Positions 25,624 through 34,494 of a stretch of DNA of 64,000 nucleotides are shown one piece after another. Below the pieces are notes generated by a model. It was not told the DNA's origin. It did not search any database and was given only the letters and a program-made list of their open reading frames with translations. The position numbers and the translations under genes are program-made. How positions within the stretch are numbered: the first letter of the stretch is position 1; every line of letters begins with the position of its first letter. This stretch comes from Prolixibacteraceae bacterium UBA6029 (GTDB lineage: Bacteria > Bacteroidota > Bacteroidia > Bacteroidales > Prolixibacteraceae), in assembly GCA_002429385.1 (NCBI GenBank), contig DIZL01000058.1:154440-218439 (forward strand), written 5' to 3'.

Positions 25624-26787
25624 ATGTTAGTTACGCATGAAATAACTGGGGGGTTGGTTCATCTTTCAGGCAATCCAATTCAAATAACCGTTACTGCAAG
25701 TGGAGTAAAGCCAAATCACAAACTCGCGGTTAAAGTCACTTGTGATGCTTTGATGGGATCTCCCTTTGTGGAAGAAATTGCTCCAAAGAACTTAATATCC
25801 GTTTTCGATATTTCCGGATTCATCGATCAGCCGGTGAACTACGATTTCGATTTTCCGGCTGTCGGCGTAGTTACTGCTCATCCGAAATTAGCTTTTTCGG
25901 TTATCATCGATATCGGTGAGGTATGGACAGATTCTTCCGGCAACCGTCAGGTGTCATGGAATAACCTGTCAACAAACAATTCACTTACAGTCATCAAAGG
26001 CAAACTACGGCCTTATGAACTGGGTATTCTGAATGATTCCGACAAAAGCTTTGCAAGTGAATACATTGAAGGAGGTAAATTCCTGACCCACCTTCCAAAT
26101 AACCAGGTTGTTTCACCAACCCAGATCGTAAAGCTCTGGTACCTCTCCCGATGGACCAACGTCCATAATGCGAACTGGATACTTTCAGTTAAAACAGACC
26201 TGAAAATTGCTCGTCTTTACAAGCCTTCAGGAACCTGTGTACTGGATCCTATAAGTGGATTACTTGAGTTCTCGTTTAATCCTGCTTTTGTTGGTTTTGA
26301 TCTTAAGCCCGGAGAGACAATACTCAGCTATACCTTTTGGCTTTATGACTCGGAAAACGAAATTTCAGAGCGGCGTACCTATATCGTTGATAATGCTTAC
26401 TATGAAAAGGCTTTTACATTCATTTACGTTAATCCTCTCTCTGGTATTGATTGTATATGGCTTACCGGTCCATCCACTGAAGGACTTAAAACAGAATCCG
26501 AAATTGCATACCGTGCAGTTCCTGTTCTGGCCGGTTCCAAGGTAGCCAGTCAAAAAACGATTTCATCCAGCTCACAGCGGACCTGGGAACTGAACACCGG
26601 CCCAAAATCACAAACTGAAATACTCGCTTTGCGTGATTTTCTATCAACCAAACAGTGTTGGATGGTAGATCCTCAGAATCCAGAAAAGCTTATTCCGGTA
26701 AATATTGAACCTGGTGATAACAAACTTTTTGATAGCGGGGAAGATATTCAGAACCTGGACATTAAAATACTGGAGGCTCACCGATGA
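25624..26787 (+). CDS. Hypothetical distal tail protein
   Basis: The 387-residue product is beta-rich throughout (GGLVHLSGNPIQITVTASG ... HKLAVKVTCDALMG) and lies immediately downstream of the tape measure, where distal tail or baseplate proteins are normally encoded. The C-terminal part has a helix (QTEILALRDFLSTKQCWMVD) and a beta end. No family recognised. It overlaps the next gene by 4 nt. Confidence 0.7.
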   Translation: MLVTHEITGGLVHLSGNPIQITVTASGVKPNHKLAVKVTCDALMGSPFVEEIAPKNLISVFDISGFIDQPVNYDFDFPAVGVVTAHPKLAFSVIIDIGEVWTDSSGNRQVSWNNLSTNNSLTVIKGKLRPYELGILNDSDKSFASEYIEGGKFLTHLPNNQVVSPTQIVKLWYLSRWTNVHNANWILSVKTDLKIARLYKPSGTCVLDPISGLLEFSFNPAFVGFDLKPGETILSYTFWLYDSENEISERRTYIVDNAYYEKAFTFIYVNPLSGIDCIWLTGPSTEGLKTESEIAYRAVPVLAGSKVASQKTISSSSQRTWELNTGPKSQTEILALRDFLSTKQCWMVDPQNPEKLIPVNIEPGDNKLFDSGEDIQNLDIKILEAHR

Positions 26788-27512
26788 AAGGCAGAGTGCA
26801 ACTAAAAGATATTTGGAAAGATCCCAATATAAAGGAGTTGATCGATTCGCTTTGGCGAGAGTATCCTGGTCTTTACAACGAAAAGTATGATCGTGATCCT
26901 GAGAAATGGCTCCTTAATATTTTAGGTCAGGATGTAGAATATGGTCAGGCGTTGGGTCAGGATCATTCCATTAATGGGAATGAGTCAACAGCCATTGGTA
27001 TTGGTGCTATTACCCGGGCCTTTCGGGAAATCATCCTTGGTAGTTATGCTACCGAAGATCCCCTGGCAAACCCTGATCAGTGGAAGGCAATCGATAGGCT
27101 TATAACAGTTGGAAAAGGAATCAATGATTCCAATCGTGAAGATGCCCTTATTCTTTTTAAGTCAGGATTGCTTGAACTCTTTAATGGCATCCAGATTAAA
27201 AAGTACGATCACAGAACAGCGCAGGGTGAGCTTGTAGAACCCGAGGATGGAACACTACAGTTTACACCAGAAAAAGGCCTTGAACTTAGGGAAAACAATA
27301 AATGGAATAAGGTTGGGGATAAACACTATCACCATGAACAGGTAAACCCATCCAGAGTATGGGAGATCACTCATAATCTGGCTAAATACCCAACAGTAAC
27401 AATTACTGATGTTTCCGGGAATGAGTATGAAGGGGATGTAAAACAAATAGATGAAAATATGATGGTATTAACCTTTTCGGCAGCCCTGTCGGGTTATGCC
27501 GATTTAAACTAA
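26784..27512 (+). CDS. Tail/fibre-associated protein with fibre-tip-like C-terminus
   Basis: The 242-residue product has a helical N-terminus, a middle resembling trimeric fibre head repeats (STAIGIGAITRAFREIILGS), and a C-terminal 50 residues of the phage fibre type W-x-I-x-H-N-L-x-K-Y-P-x-V-T-I ... FSAALSGYADLN. The last domain occurs at the ends of many tail fibres. It is 6 nt upstream of the next fibre gene. Confidence 0.7.
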   Translation: MKGRVQLKDIWKDPNIKELIDSLWREYPGLYNEKYDRDPEKWLLNILGQDVEYGQALGQDHSINGNESTAIGIGAITRAFREIILGSYATEDPLANPDQWKAIDRLITVGKGINDSNREDALILFKSGLLELFNGIQIKKYDHRTAQGELVEPEDGTLQFTPEKGLELRENNKWNKVGDKHYHHEQVNPSRVWEITHNLAKYPTVTITDVSGNEYEGDVKQIDENMMVLTFSAALSGYADLN

Positions 27513-27518
27513 AATTAA

Positions 27519-28601
27519 ATGGCAAAAAAGACGTTTTTAATTGATTTAGACCTGGCTCTAAATCAGCTTCTTCAGGCAAGGCTTGAGAATTTAGCAACAG
27601 CTCCAACCCCCTCTCCGGGTAGAGTTTACTGGAATACTACCGACAAGTTGGTCTATTACTATGATGGAACCAGTTGGCAAGCACTTGTTATAAGTTCCGA
27701 TTCGAGAATGACCAATGCCCGTACTCCAACTTCGCACGTTATCGCAACCAATCTGGCTTTGGGAGCGGAACACACCATCTCTGGAGCAGCAGCCGGTCAG
27801 GTCCTTCGGGCATCAGGGGCAAACGCGGCAAACTTTCAACAGTTGGCTCATACTGATCTTTCCGGCGTTGGCACAAATACCCATGCCCAGATTGATACCC
27901 ACATTGCTGATGCAACCAAACACAGGTTAATTAATGATGCCGCTATTCTTGGAGCAACTACTGAATTATTCTCCGCGGATAAGGTTTTACAATTGATTAA
28001 TGCCATCAATACAACTATTTCTGGAAGTTTAATCTACAAAGGAGGTTATGATGCAGCAGCCAACAGTCCGCTTTTGGATGCAACTCCCATTGGAGGTATT
28101 AAAACAGGTTGGACTTATGTAGTTACCGCTGCCGGAACATTCTTTGCTGAAGATATTCAGATTGGTGATATGGTTATTGCCAAACAGGATAATCCAACTT
28201 TGGCAGCACACTGGACAACAGTCAATAAAAACATACCAGACATTATCGCTGCTTCAGAAACAGCCCAGGGTATCATTGAAATTGCCACTACTGCGGAAGT
28301 TGCTGCAGGAACGGATGATTTAAGAGCTGTTACCCCGCTGAAACTGAAACAGGCATTAGGTACAACCGGAACTCTGTCCCTGGTTCGTAAGTTCACCCAG
28401 ACAATTGGTGATGGTGCAGCTTTGACTTATCCTGTTACTCATGGACTAAATACAATGGCCACCATGGCCGTCATATCCAGAACTGCAGCTCCATTTGATG
28501 CTGTGGAATGTGAGATTATTGATACCAGTGTTAACGTAACGACTTTCAACTTCAATGTAGCTCCAACGGCGGGTCAATACACGGTAGTAATCATGGGCTA
28601 A
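27519..28601 (+). CDS. Tail fibre protein
   Basis: The 360-residue product has repeated fibre-like segments (SPGRVYWNTTDKLVYYYDGT, then TNLALGAEHTISGAAAGQ), a GYDAAANSPLLDATPIGG turn region, a TPLKLKQALGTTGTLS segment seen in phage fibres, and a C-terminal domain YPVTHGLNTMATMAVISR ... AGQYTVVIMG like the one in the preceding gene. It probably forms part of a trimeric receptor-binding fibre. Confidence 0.75.
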   Translation: MAKKTFLIDLDLALNQLLQARLENLATAPTPSPGRVYWNTTDKLVYYYDGTSWQALVISSDSRMTNARTPTSHVIATNLALGAEHTISGAAAGQVLRASGANAANFQQLAHTDLSGVGTNTHAQIDTHIADATKHRLINDAAILGATTELFSADKVLQLINAINTTISGSLIYKGGYDAAANSPLLDATPIGGIKTGWTYVVTAAGTFFAEDIQIGDMVIAKQDNPTLAAHWTTVNKNIPDIIAASETAQGIIEIATTAEVAAGTDDLRAVTPLKLKQALGTTGTLSLVRKFTQTIGDGAALTYPVTHGLNTMATMAVISRTAAPFDAVECEIIDTSVNVTTFNFNVAPTAGQYTVVIMG

Positions 28602-28611
28602 AATAAAGATT

Positions 28612-30558
28612 ATGGCTTCAAGAAAACAGCTTGCTCAACTTGACATCTTAGCGGTAACAAACCTTAATGATCCGGGGTCCGGATTCGTTGGTTTCTCCGC
28701 TAAGATGGATGGTTTGTATCAGAAAATAGGTGCTACAGCAGATACAAGACTATTAACAGCGGTTGATATCGGTGTTAATGTGGCTGCCTATAACCATTCG
28801 CATCCTTATCTCTTGTTATCAGGAGGGGTAATGAGTAACGCTAATGTGGTAACCAATCTTAATGCTGATCTTCTGGACGGACAGCACGGTAGTTATTATG
28901 CTTCGGCTGCTCATAACCATTCAGGAGTTTATCAGCCTCTGGATGCTGATCTCACGGCTATTGCCGCGCTGGCCGGTACATCCGGATTGTTGAAGAAAAC
29001 AGCAACCGATACATGGGCATTAGATACCACAACATATGTGTCTGGCACTCCATGGACAGGCATGGGTTATGTAGCCGGTACACCATGGACAGGAATGGGA
29101 TATGTAACCGGAACACCATGGACAGGGATGGGATTCTTAACCGCGAATCAGGCTCATACTTTGGATTCTCATTCGAATGTAACAATTACTTCAAATGCGG
29201 CTGGAGAGATCCTGAAATGGAACGGATCAACATGGATAAACAACACTCTTGCTGAAGCCGGGATCCAACCAGCAGGAAGTTATGTAACGGGTACTCCGTG
29301 GACCGGGATGGGATATGTGACCGGTACGCCGTGGACTGGAATGGGATACTTAACCGCGAATCAGGCTCATACTTTGGATTCTCATTCGAACGTAACGATT
29401 ACTTCAAATGCGGCTGGAGAGATTCTGAAATGGAACGGATCAGCATGGATTAACAACACTCTTGCTGAAGCTGGAATTCAGCCTGCGGGAAGTTATGTAA
29501 CGGGTACTCCGTGGACGGGAATGGGATATGTGACCGGTACTCCGTGGACGGGAATGGGATATATAACAGGAGGGCCGTATCAGCCACTTGCTACAAATCT
29601 GACTTCATTAACGAATCTGACCTATGCTTCAACTTCGTTTGTGAAAATGACAGCAGCTGGTACATTCACTCTGGATACAACAGCTTATGTGACTGGTACG
29701 CCGTGGACAGGCATGGGATATGTGACCGGTACTCCATGGACAGGCATGGGATATGTAACGGGAGGCCCGTATCAGCCACTTGCTACAAATCTGACTTCAT
29801 TAACGAATCTGGCCTATGCTTCATCTTCGTTTGTAAAAATGACAGCAGCCGGTACGTTCACGCTCGATACTGCAACTTATGTAACCGGTACACCGTGGAC
29901 TGGTATGGGTTATGTGACGGGTACTCCGTGGACAGCAATGGGATATGTGACCGGGACACCATGGACTGGTATGGGTTATGTAACCGGTACACCATGGACA
30001 GGGTATGGATATACAACAACACCGTTTCCATCAGGCAATGGTATTCCAATAGTTGCAAATGGTAATTCATGGGGAACAACAATTCCAACAACAACATTCG
30101 CCTTGCGTACCGGAGAGGGATCTATCGAATTTTCATCAGCGGGATTTCGAATTCCAACTAGTATAGGCGGCACAGACTGGATTCTAAAAAACAATGGAGC
30201 TGGAGGATTTCAGATTATTACATGGAATGGTTCATCAGCTAGTACTTATCTAACCTTAGATGCAAGTGGAGTTACTGCCACCAACTTCGTCCTTTCTTCA
30301 GACATCAGACTTAAACAGAATATAAATGCGATCAACTCAGAGAATATAAGCAAGATCAATTTTGTAGAGTTTAGCATGAAGGCTGATTTATCGGATAGGA
30401 AACGATATGGAGTTATTGCACAAGAGGTAGAGAAAGTCGCACCAGAGTTAGTTTATACTAACGACAACGGCGTGAAGTCTGTAGCTTACATTGACTTATT
30501 AATAGCCAAAATTTCAGATTTAGAAAAACGACTTAAAAAATGCGAAAATGCGAAATAA
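28612..30558 (+). CDS. Repetitive tail fibre with C-terminal S74 intramolecular chaperone
   Basis: The 648-residue fibre contains many copies of a TGTPWTGMGYV unit and longer repeats including LTANQAHTLDSHSNV and GPYQPLATNLTSLTNL. The last 90 residues are a Peptidase_S74 chaperone (SSDIRLKQNINAINSE ... YGVIAQEVEKVAPELVY ... SVAYIDLLIAKISDLE), which trimerises the fibre and cuts itself off. The S74 catalytic Ser is at the SSDIRLKQN start. Repeats suggest a beta-helical or beta-spiral shaft of variable length. Overlaps the next gene by 11 nt. Confidence 0.9.
   Translation: MASRKQLAQLDILAVTNLNDPGSGFVGFSAKMDGLYQKIGATADTRLLTAVDIGVNVAAYNHSHPYLLLSGGVMSNANVVTNLNADLLDGQHGSYYASAAHNHSGVYQPLDADLTAIAALAGTSGLLKKTATDTWALDTTTYVSGTPWTGMGYVAGTPWTGMGYVTGTPWTGMGFLTANQAHTLDSHSNVTITSNAAGEILKWNGSTWINNTLAEAGIQPAGSYVTGTPWTGMGYVTGTPWTGMGYLTANQAHTLDSHSNVTITSNAAGEILKWNGSAWINNTLAEAGIQPAGSYVTGTPWTGMGYVTGTPWTGMGYITGGPYQPLATNLTSLTNLTYASTSFVKMTAAGTFTLDTTAYVTGTPWTGMGYVTGTPWTGMGYVTGGPYQPLATNLTSLTNLAYASSSFVKMTAAGTFTLDTATYVTGTPWTGMGYVTGTPWTAMGYVTGTPWTGMGYVTGTPWTGYGYTTTPFPSGNGIPIVANGNSWGTTIPTTTFALRTGEGSIEFSSAGFRIPTSIGGTDWILKNNGAGGFQIITWNGSSASTYLTLDASGVTATNFVLSSDIRLKQNINAINSENISKINFVEFSMKADLSDRKRYGVIAQEVEKVAPELVYTNDNGVKSVAYIDLLIAKISDLEKRLKKCENAK
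29025..30010 (+). repeat. Internal DNA repeats of the tail fibre gene
   Basis: More than a dozen copies of a 30- to 33-bp unit (GGTAC(T/A)CC(G/A)TGGAC(A/G)GG(A/C)ATGGG plus linker) and two to three copies of a roughly 190-bp higher-order unit occur in frame. Copies differ mostly at silent positions, which limits slippage but still allows recombination that changes fibre length. Confidence 0.85.
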
Positions 30559-33500
30559 GATACTTGTAATTTTATTATTACTATGTTCGGTTTGTTTGGG
30601 CCAATCAGTTCCAGACAATACGACATTCAATCTACGGGATGTGACCAATATTCTTGGTGGTGGATCATTACAGGGGGCCGTAAATTCGGCGGCTTCTTTT
30701 CCGGATAGTTTTTGGGATTCTCGTTATGGCAGCAACTACATGTCGCCTAAAACACTTTATGGATTCAGAAACTACACTATAACAGCCTTACCTTGTGGGC
30801 AAAACGTTTTATATCTGGGAGGGTTGCCAACTAACCCGCGTTCATATCCAATAAGTTTCGGGCCAACAGCGGGATTAGTTGTGTGTGAGTATGCTGGTTG
30901 GAAGTTTAATTCCGGAGATCCAATACCCGTGGGAGGTCTTACATGGACAATAAAACAATCAGGAGTAACACGCGATGCCACGGCTGATTTCGTTTCAGAT
31001 GGATCTAAGTGGTATTACAATGTAAATCATCATGATCCGTCTGAGCCATTACTACCACCTCTTAGATTTATATATAATCCGGCAAATGGCACAGCAGGAA
31101 CACTTTCTATCGCTTTCCAAACATACATGCTTAGTGAGTCATGGTATTGGCAAATGCACTGTCCTACATCATGTTCTTTAGGTACAGCATATTCCACACC
31201 ACATTTTTCTTGTTACTCTTTCTACTTTCCAAATTTAGTTGCTGGTGCTAACTATTCACTTTACACTGAAAGACTAACAGGCAATGGCGGAAGTGTTGAT
31301 ATTAATGCCTGGGATGCTGCCGGAACAATGGCTTCACCAACTTCACCTATATTAACCGGAACACCATCAGTCTATCCTTCAACGGTGATCTTTAATTCAA
31401 ATGCAGCAACAGCGCTTGTTTTTGATTTGCACCCAACAAGTACAGCGAAACTCGATGATTACAGGATCACTTTAACAAGAGTTCTGACATACCCGACTAT
31501 GGCATCAACGGTAGGTGCTTATTCAATAACACCAACAACAGCCTGGTCGGGAGGTACAATATACGACGATGGAGGTTCACCAATTCTTAGTAAAGGTGTT
31601 TGCTATGGTACTTCTGCCAATCCTCTTTATTCAGGGCCGCATACGGATAATGGCACGGGTAGAGGTCCTTTTGACAGTTACTTAACCTCATTGAATTCTA
31701 ACACTACTTATCATTACCGTTCATATGCGCATAACTCGGTAGGCGAAGGTTACGGGCCTGATTATACATTTACAACATCACTAGCGGTTGTTGCACCTAC
31801 GGTATCAACAACCGCAGTAACAAGTATAGGAACAACAACGGCTACTCTTGGAGGTAATGCAACTAATGCCGGAAATGGAACAATTGACAGCCGAGGTATA
31901 TTTTATTCAAATACCACATCCAGTCCAAATGAAACGAACTCATCTTTTACAGTAGATGGTTCAGGGGTAGGTTCTTTTGCAAGTCCGATCACAGGTTTAA
32001 CACCAGGACAATATTATTATTACAGGGCATACGCCCATAATGGTCTATATGGTTATGGTAGCGTATATGGTTTTTGGACAAACTGTAATCCGGTTGTGTT
32101 AAGTGCTGGTTTAGTTTCGCCTACAGCTATTACTTCGTCAGGATTTACTGCTGGTGGAAATGTTACAAGTTTAGGAGGGTGTGATGGAGCAACCGAAGGA
32201 ATTGTTGCTGCCGTTTCACCCACAACACCCACAACAGCCAATTTTAATGGGATTTCAGGTTCAGGTTTGACAGGGCCGTTTACAGCATCAATAACAGGGC
32301 TATCACCTGGAGTTTTGTATAATTACAGGAGCTATGCCACAAACAGTTCAGGCACAACTTACGGAACACAGGGTACTGTAACCACACTGGCAAATCTGCC
32401 AACTGTTACGACAACGACTGCGACAAATAGTTATGCGTATTATACTCTTGGAGGAAATGTCACATCGGATGGAGGAGCAACCACATCGAAAGGCGTTTAT
32501 TACGGCACATCGACAAGTCCTTCTTCCGGCCTTACCGGATGGTCTGGTGTTGGGTCGTATTCAGGAAATACACCGACGTTATCAGCCAATACACGCTATT
32601 ATTATCGTGCTTTTGCTTCAAATAGTGCTGGGACCAGTTATGGAACTGAACTAAATTTCTTAACACCTAGTCCTCCGACAGTAGCATCGACAACAGCCGC
32701 GACATCAATAACCCAAACAACAGCATCAAGCGGAGGAAACGTTACTTCAGACGGAGGACAAACCCTTATCGCAAGGGGCGTTTGTTACGGCACATCATCA
32801 AACCCAACGACAGCTAATTCAACCGTTACAACAACAAATACGACGGGAATATTCACCAGCAGCTTATCGGGATTGGCAGCGGGAACGACTTACTATGTAA
32901 GAGCCTACGCATCAAACTATTTCGGTACGACATACGCGACTCAAATCAGTTTTACGACACAATCAGCGGTTAGTTTGCCAACAGTAACAACGGCAACAGC
33001 CTCCGCTTCTTACACCTATTTCACTCTTGGAGGAAACGTTACATCAGACGGTGGAGCAACAACATCGCGTGGCGTTTATTATGGCACATCAACAAGTCCA
33101 ACATCAGGGGTTGCAATGGGTACGGGAACCGGTGTATTTTCAGGCACAACGCCGTCACTTGTAGCTGCCACTAAATATTATTACCGTGCGTATGCTTCGA
33201 ATTCAGCGGGAACAAACTACGGAACAGAACTGAATCTGACAACAATGAACATGCCGACAGCTTTTTCCACAACGGCTGCTACGTCAATTACCGGCACAAC
33301 AGTCACAACAGGAGGTAATGTTTCATCGGATGGCGGTGGAGGTATTACAGCCAGAGGCGTTGCTTACGCATTATCAACGGTAACAACCACTCCAACGACG
33401 GCCAATTCTGTTTCTACCGTTGCTAATACAACAGGTGTTTTGCCAAGTTATTTGACAGGATTAACCGCCGGTCAGACTTACTATGTTCGAGCTTATGCCA

Positions 33501-33841
33501 CGAACTATTGGGGAACGTCTTATGCTCCAGCAATCAATTTCACCACAGCCGGCGGCAATATCACAGTTACCTGGAGCTGTGCAATTGTAGCCGGTTCTGG
33601 AGGTATGTTCCAAATTCAAGTAAATGGAGGACCGCCAACAGTTAGTCAAGGGGCTTCCGGGTCTGGATCTTTTGTCGTTGCTTCAGGAGCCACCGTTCTT
33701 GCATTTACAAATGCTGGTTCTCGTGGAGGTTGTAATGTAACAATGACAGGGAAATCATCAGTAAGTTGTAGCACACAGGGTTGTACTTCTCAACTCACAA
33801 GTAATCCAACAACGAACATAACATGTACAGGAGCTAATTAA
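30548..33841 (+). CDS. Exported FN3-like multidomain protein in the tail operon
   Basis: The 1097-residue product opens with a hydrophobic signal sequence (MRNKILVILLLLCSVCLGQ, then SVPDNTTF), unusual for a virion protein. After a roughly 300-residue N-terminal domain with Cys pairs come about seven repeats of 85-95 residues with the pattern TTTATSITxTTATxGGNVTSDGG ... RGVxYGT ... LxAGTTYYVRAYASN, a fibronectin type III-like module of Bacteroidota surface proteins. The C-terminus is a Cys-containing beta domain. It overlaps the fibre gene by 11 nt. It may be a surface or fibre component, or a lysogenic-conversion protein exported by the host. Confidence 0.75.
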   Translation: MRNKILVILLLLCSVCLGQSVPDNTTFNLRDVTNILGGGSLQGAVNSAASFPDSFWDSRYGSNYMSPKTLYGFRNYTITALPCGQNVLYLGGLPTNPRSYPISFGPTAGLVVCEYAGWKFNSGDPIPVGGLTWTIKQSGVTRDATADFVSDGSKWYYNVNHHDPSEPLLPPLRFIYNPANGTAGTLSIAFQTYMLSESWYWQMHCPTSCSLGTAYSTPHFSCYSFYFPNLVAGANYSLYTERLTGNGGSVDINAWDAAGTMASPTSPILTGTPSVYPSTVIFNSNAATALVFDLHPTSTAKLDDYRITLTRVLTYPTMASTVGAYSITPTTAWSGGTIYDDGGSPILSKGVCYGTSANPLYSGPHTDNGTGRGPFDSYLTSLNSNTTYHYRSYAHNSVGEGYGPDYTFTTSLAVVAPTVSTTAVTSIGTTTATLGGNATNAGNGTIDSRGIFYSNTTSSPNETNSSFTVDGSGVGSFASPITGLTPGQYYYYRAYAHNGLYGYGSVYGFWTNCNPVVLSAGLVSPTAITSSGFTAGGNVTSLGGCDGATEGIVAAVSPTTPTTANFNGISGSGLTGPFTASITGLSPGVLYNYRSYATNSSGTTYGTQGTVTTLANLPTVTTTTATNSYAYYTLGGNVTSDGGATTSKGVYYGTSTSPSSGLTGWSGVGSYSGNTPTLSANTRYYYRAFASNSAGTSYGTELNFLTPSPPTVASTTAATSITQTTASSGGNVTSDGGQTLIARGVCYGTSSNPTTANSTVTTTNTTGIFTSSLSGLAAGTTYYVRAYASNYFGTTYATQISFTTQSAVSLPTVTTATASASYTYFTLGGNVTSDGGATTSRGVYYGTSTSPTSGVAMGTGTGVFSGTTPSLVAATKYYYRAYASNSAGTNYGTELNLTTMNMPTAFSTTAATSITGTTVTTGGNVSSDGGGGITARGVAYALSTVTTTPTTANSVSTVANTTGVLPSYLTGLTAGQTYYVRAYATNYWGTSYAPAINFTTAGGNITVTWSCAIVAGSGGMFQIQVNGGPPTVSQGASGSGSFVVASGATVLAFTNAGSRGGCNVTMTGKSSVSCSTQGCTSQLTSNPTTNITCTGAN

Positions 33842-33867
33842 TTCAATCAAACAGATTCGGAAAATCT

Positions 33868-33903
33868 TGTCCTTTCCGGATCTGTTTTCTAAGATCAAAT
33901 TTG
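33868..33903 (+). promoter_or_regulatory. Phage-type promoter copy 5 (TGTCCTTTC-N19-CAAATTTG)
   Basis: TGTCCTTTC at 33868-33876 and CAAATTTG at 33896-33903 are 19 bp apart. Transcription should begin near 33910, 27 nt before the ATG at 33937. Confidence 0.75.
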
Positions 33904-33936
33904 GGATAGTTTAGTAATCCAAATAAAAAAACAAAG

Positions 33937-34422
33937 ATGAAAGTAATGATTACACGCACACGGGTTATGCAGATTGTGGCCGGAGCAGCCGCGTTAAAGA
34001 CCCTTACCGGCATTAAGCTGGCTTATGCAGTAAGTAAGAATATTACCGCCCTTAGACGCGAACAGGACACGATTAAGGATGCCATGCCAAAAGTTAAGGA
34101 GCTTGAAAATTATAATGAAGAATACGGCCTTCTTTTGGATCAGGAAGCCAGGAAGGATGAAAACGGGAATTTCATTCCGACCGGTAGTGGTAATGTGGCC
34201 ATAGCCAATTACACCAACTATACTGAAAAACTCAAAACGTTGGAGAAGAAATACGCCAAGCCCTTAAAGGAGCAAACCAAAGCCAATGAGGATTTTGATA
34301 AGTTCCTTAAAGAACCGTTTGAATTTGAATTCTTTCAGTTTGAAGAAACTTATCTTCCTGAAACGGTCACGGTTGAACAAATGGATCTACTAGCCGAAAT
34401 GATCAAAGGAACCAATGAGTAA
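33937..34422 (+). CDS. DUF1617-like small phage protein
   Basis: The 161-residue product begins with a hydrophobic-helical region (MQIVAGAAALKTLTGIKLAYAVSKN) and continues charged and helical. The start resembles DUF1617 proteins of Firmicute phages, which lie near tail genes, but I cannot confirm homology. It is alone under promoter copy 5, with a hairpin right after its stop. Confidence 0.55.
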   Translation: MKVMITRTRVMQIVAGAAALKTLTGIKLAYAVSKNITALRREQDTIKDAMPKVKELENYNEEYGLLLDQEARKDENGNFIPTGSGNVAIANYTNYTEKLKTLEKKYAKPLKEQTKANEDFDKFLKEPFEFEFFQFEETYLPETVTVEQMDLLAEMIKGTNE

Positions 34423-34430
34423 ATAAAAAG

Positions 34431-34455
34431 ACCGGCACTCTTTATGGGTGCCGGT
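34431..34455 (+). terminator. Possible terminator between 33937 gene and tail-hub gene
   Basis: ACCGGCA (34431-34437) pairs with TGCCGGT (34449-34455). The following TCTGTT is not a strong T tract, so partial read-through to the next gene is likely, as that gene has no promoter of its own. Confidence 0.45.
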
Positions 34456-34494
34456 TCTGTTAAAATCAAATTTCAACTATTTACACTTAAAATA

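Noticed and set aside
29025..30010. Regular repeats considered as a CRISPR array
   Set aside because: Repeats are coding, in frame and degenerate, with no unique spacers and no cas genes.
29013..30065. Long alternative-frame ORFs with MDRHGICDRY-type repeats
   Set aside because: They are out-of-frame reflections of the repeats of the S74 tail fibre, which has a clear domain structure in its own frame.
34444..34494. Earlier start for the large tail protein
   Set aside because: The ATG at 34444 lies in the loop of the hairpin 34431-34455, and the added residues look unlike the rest.
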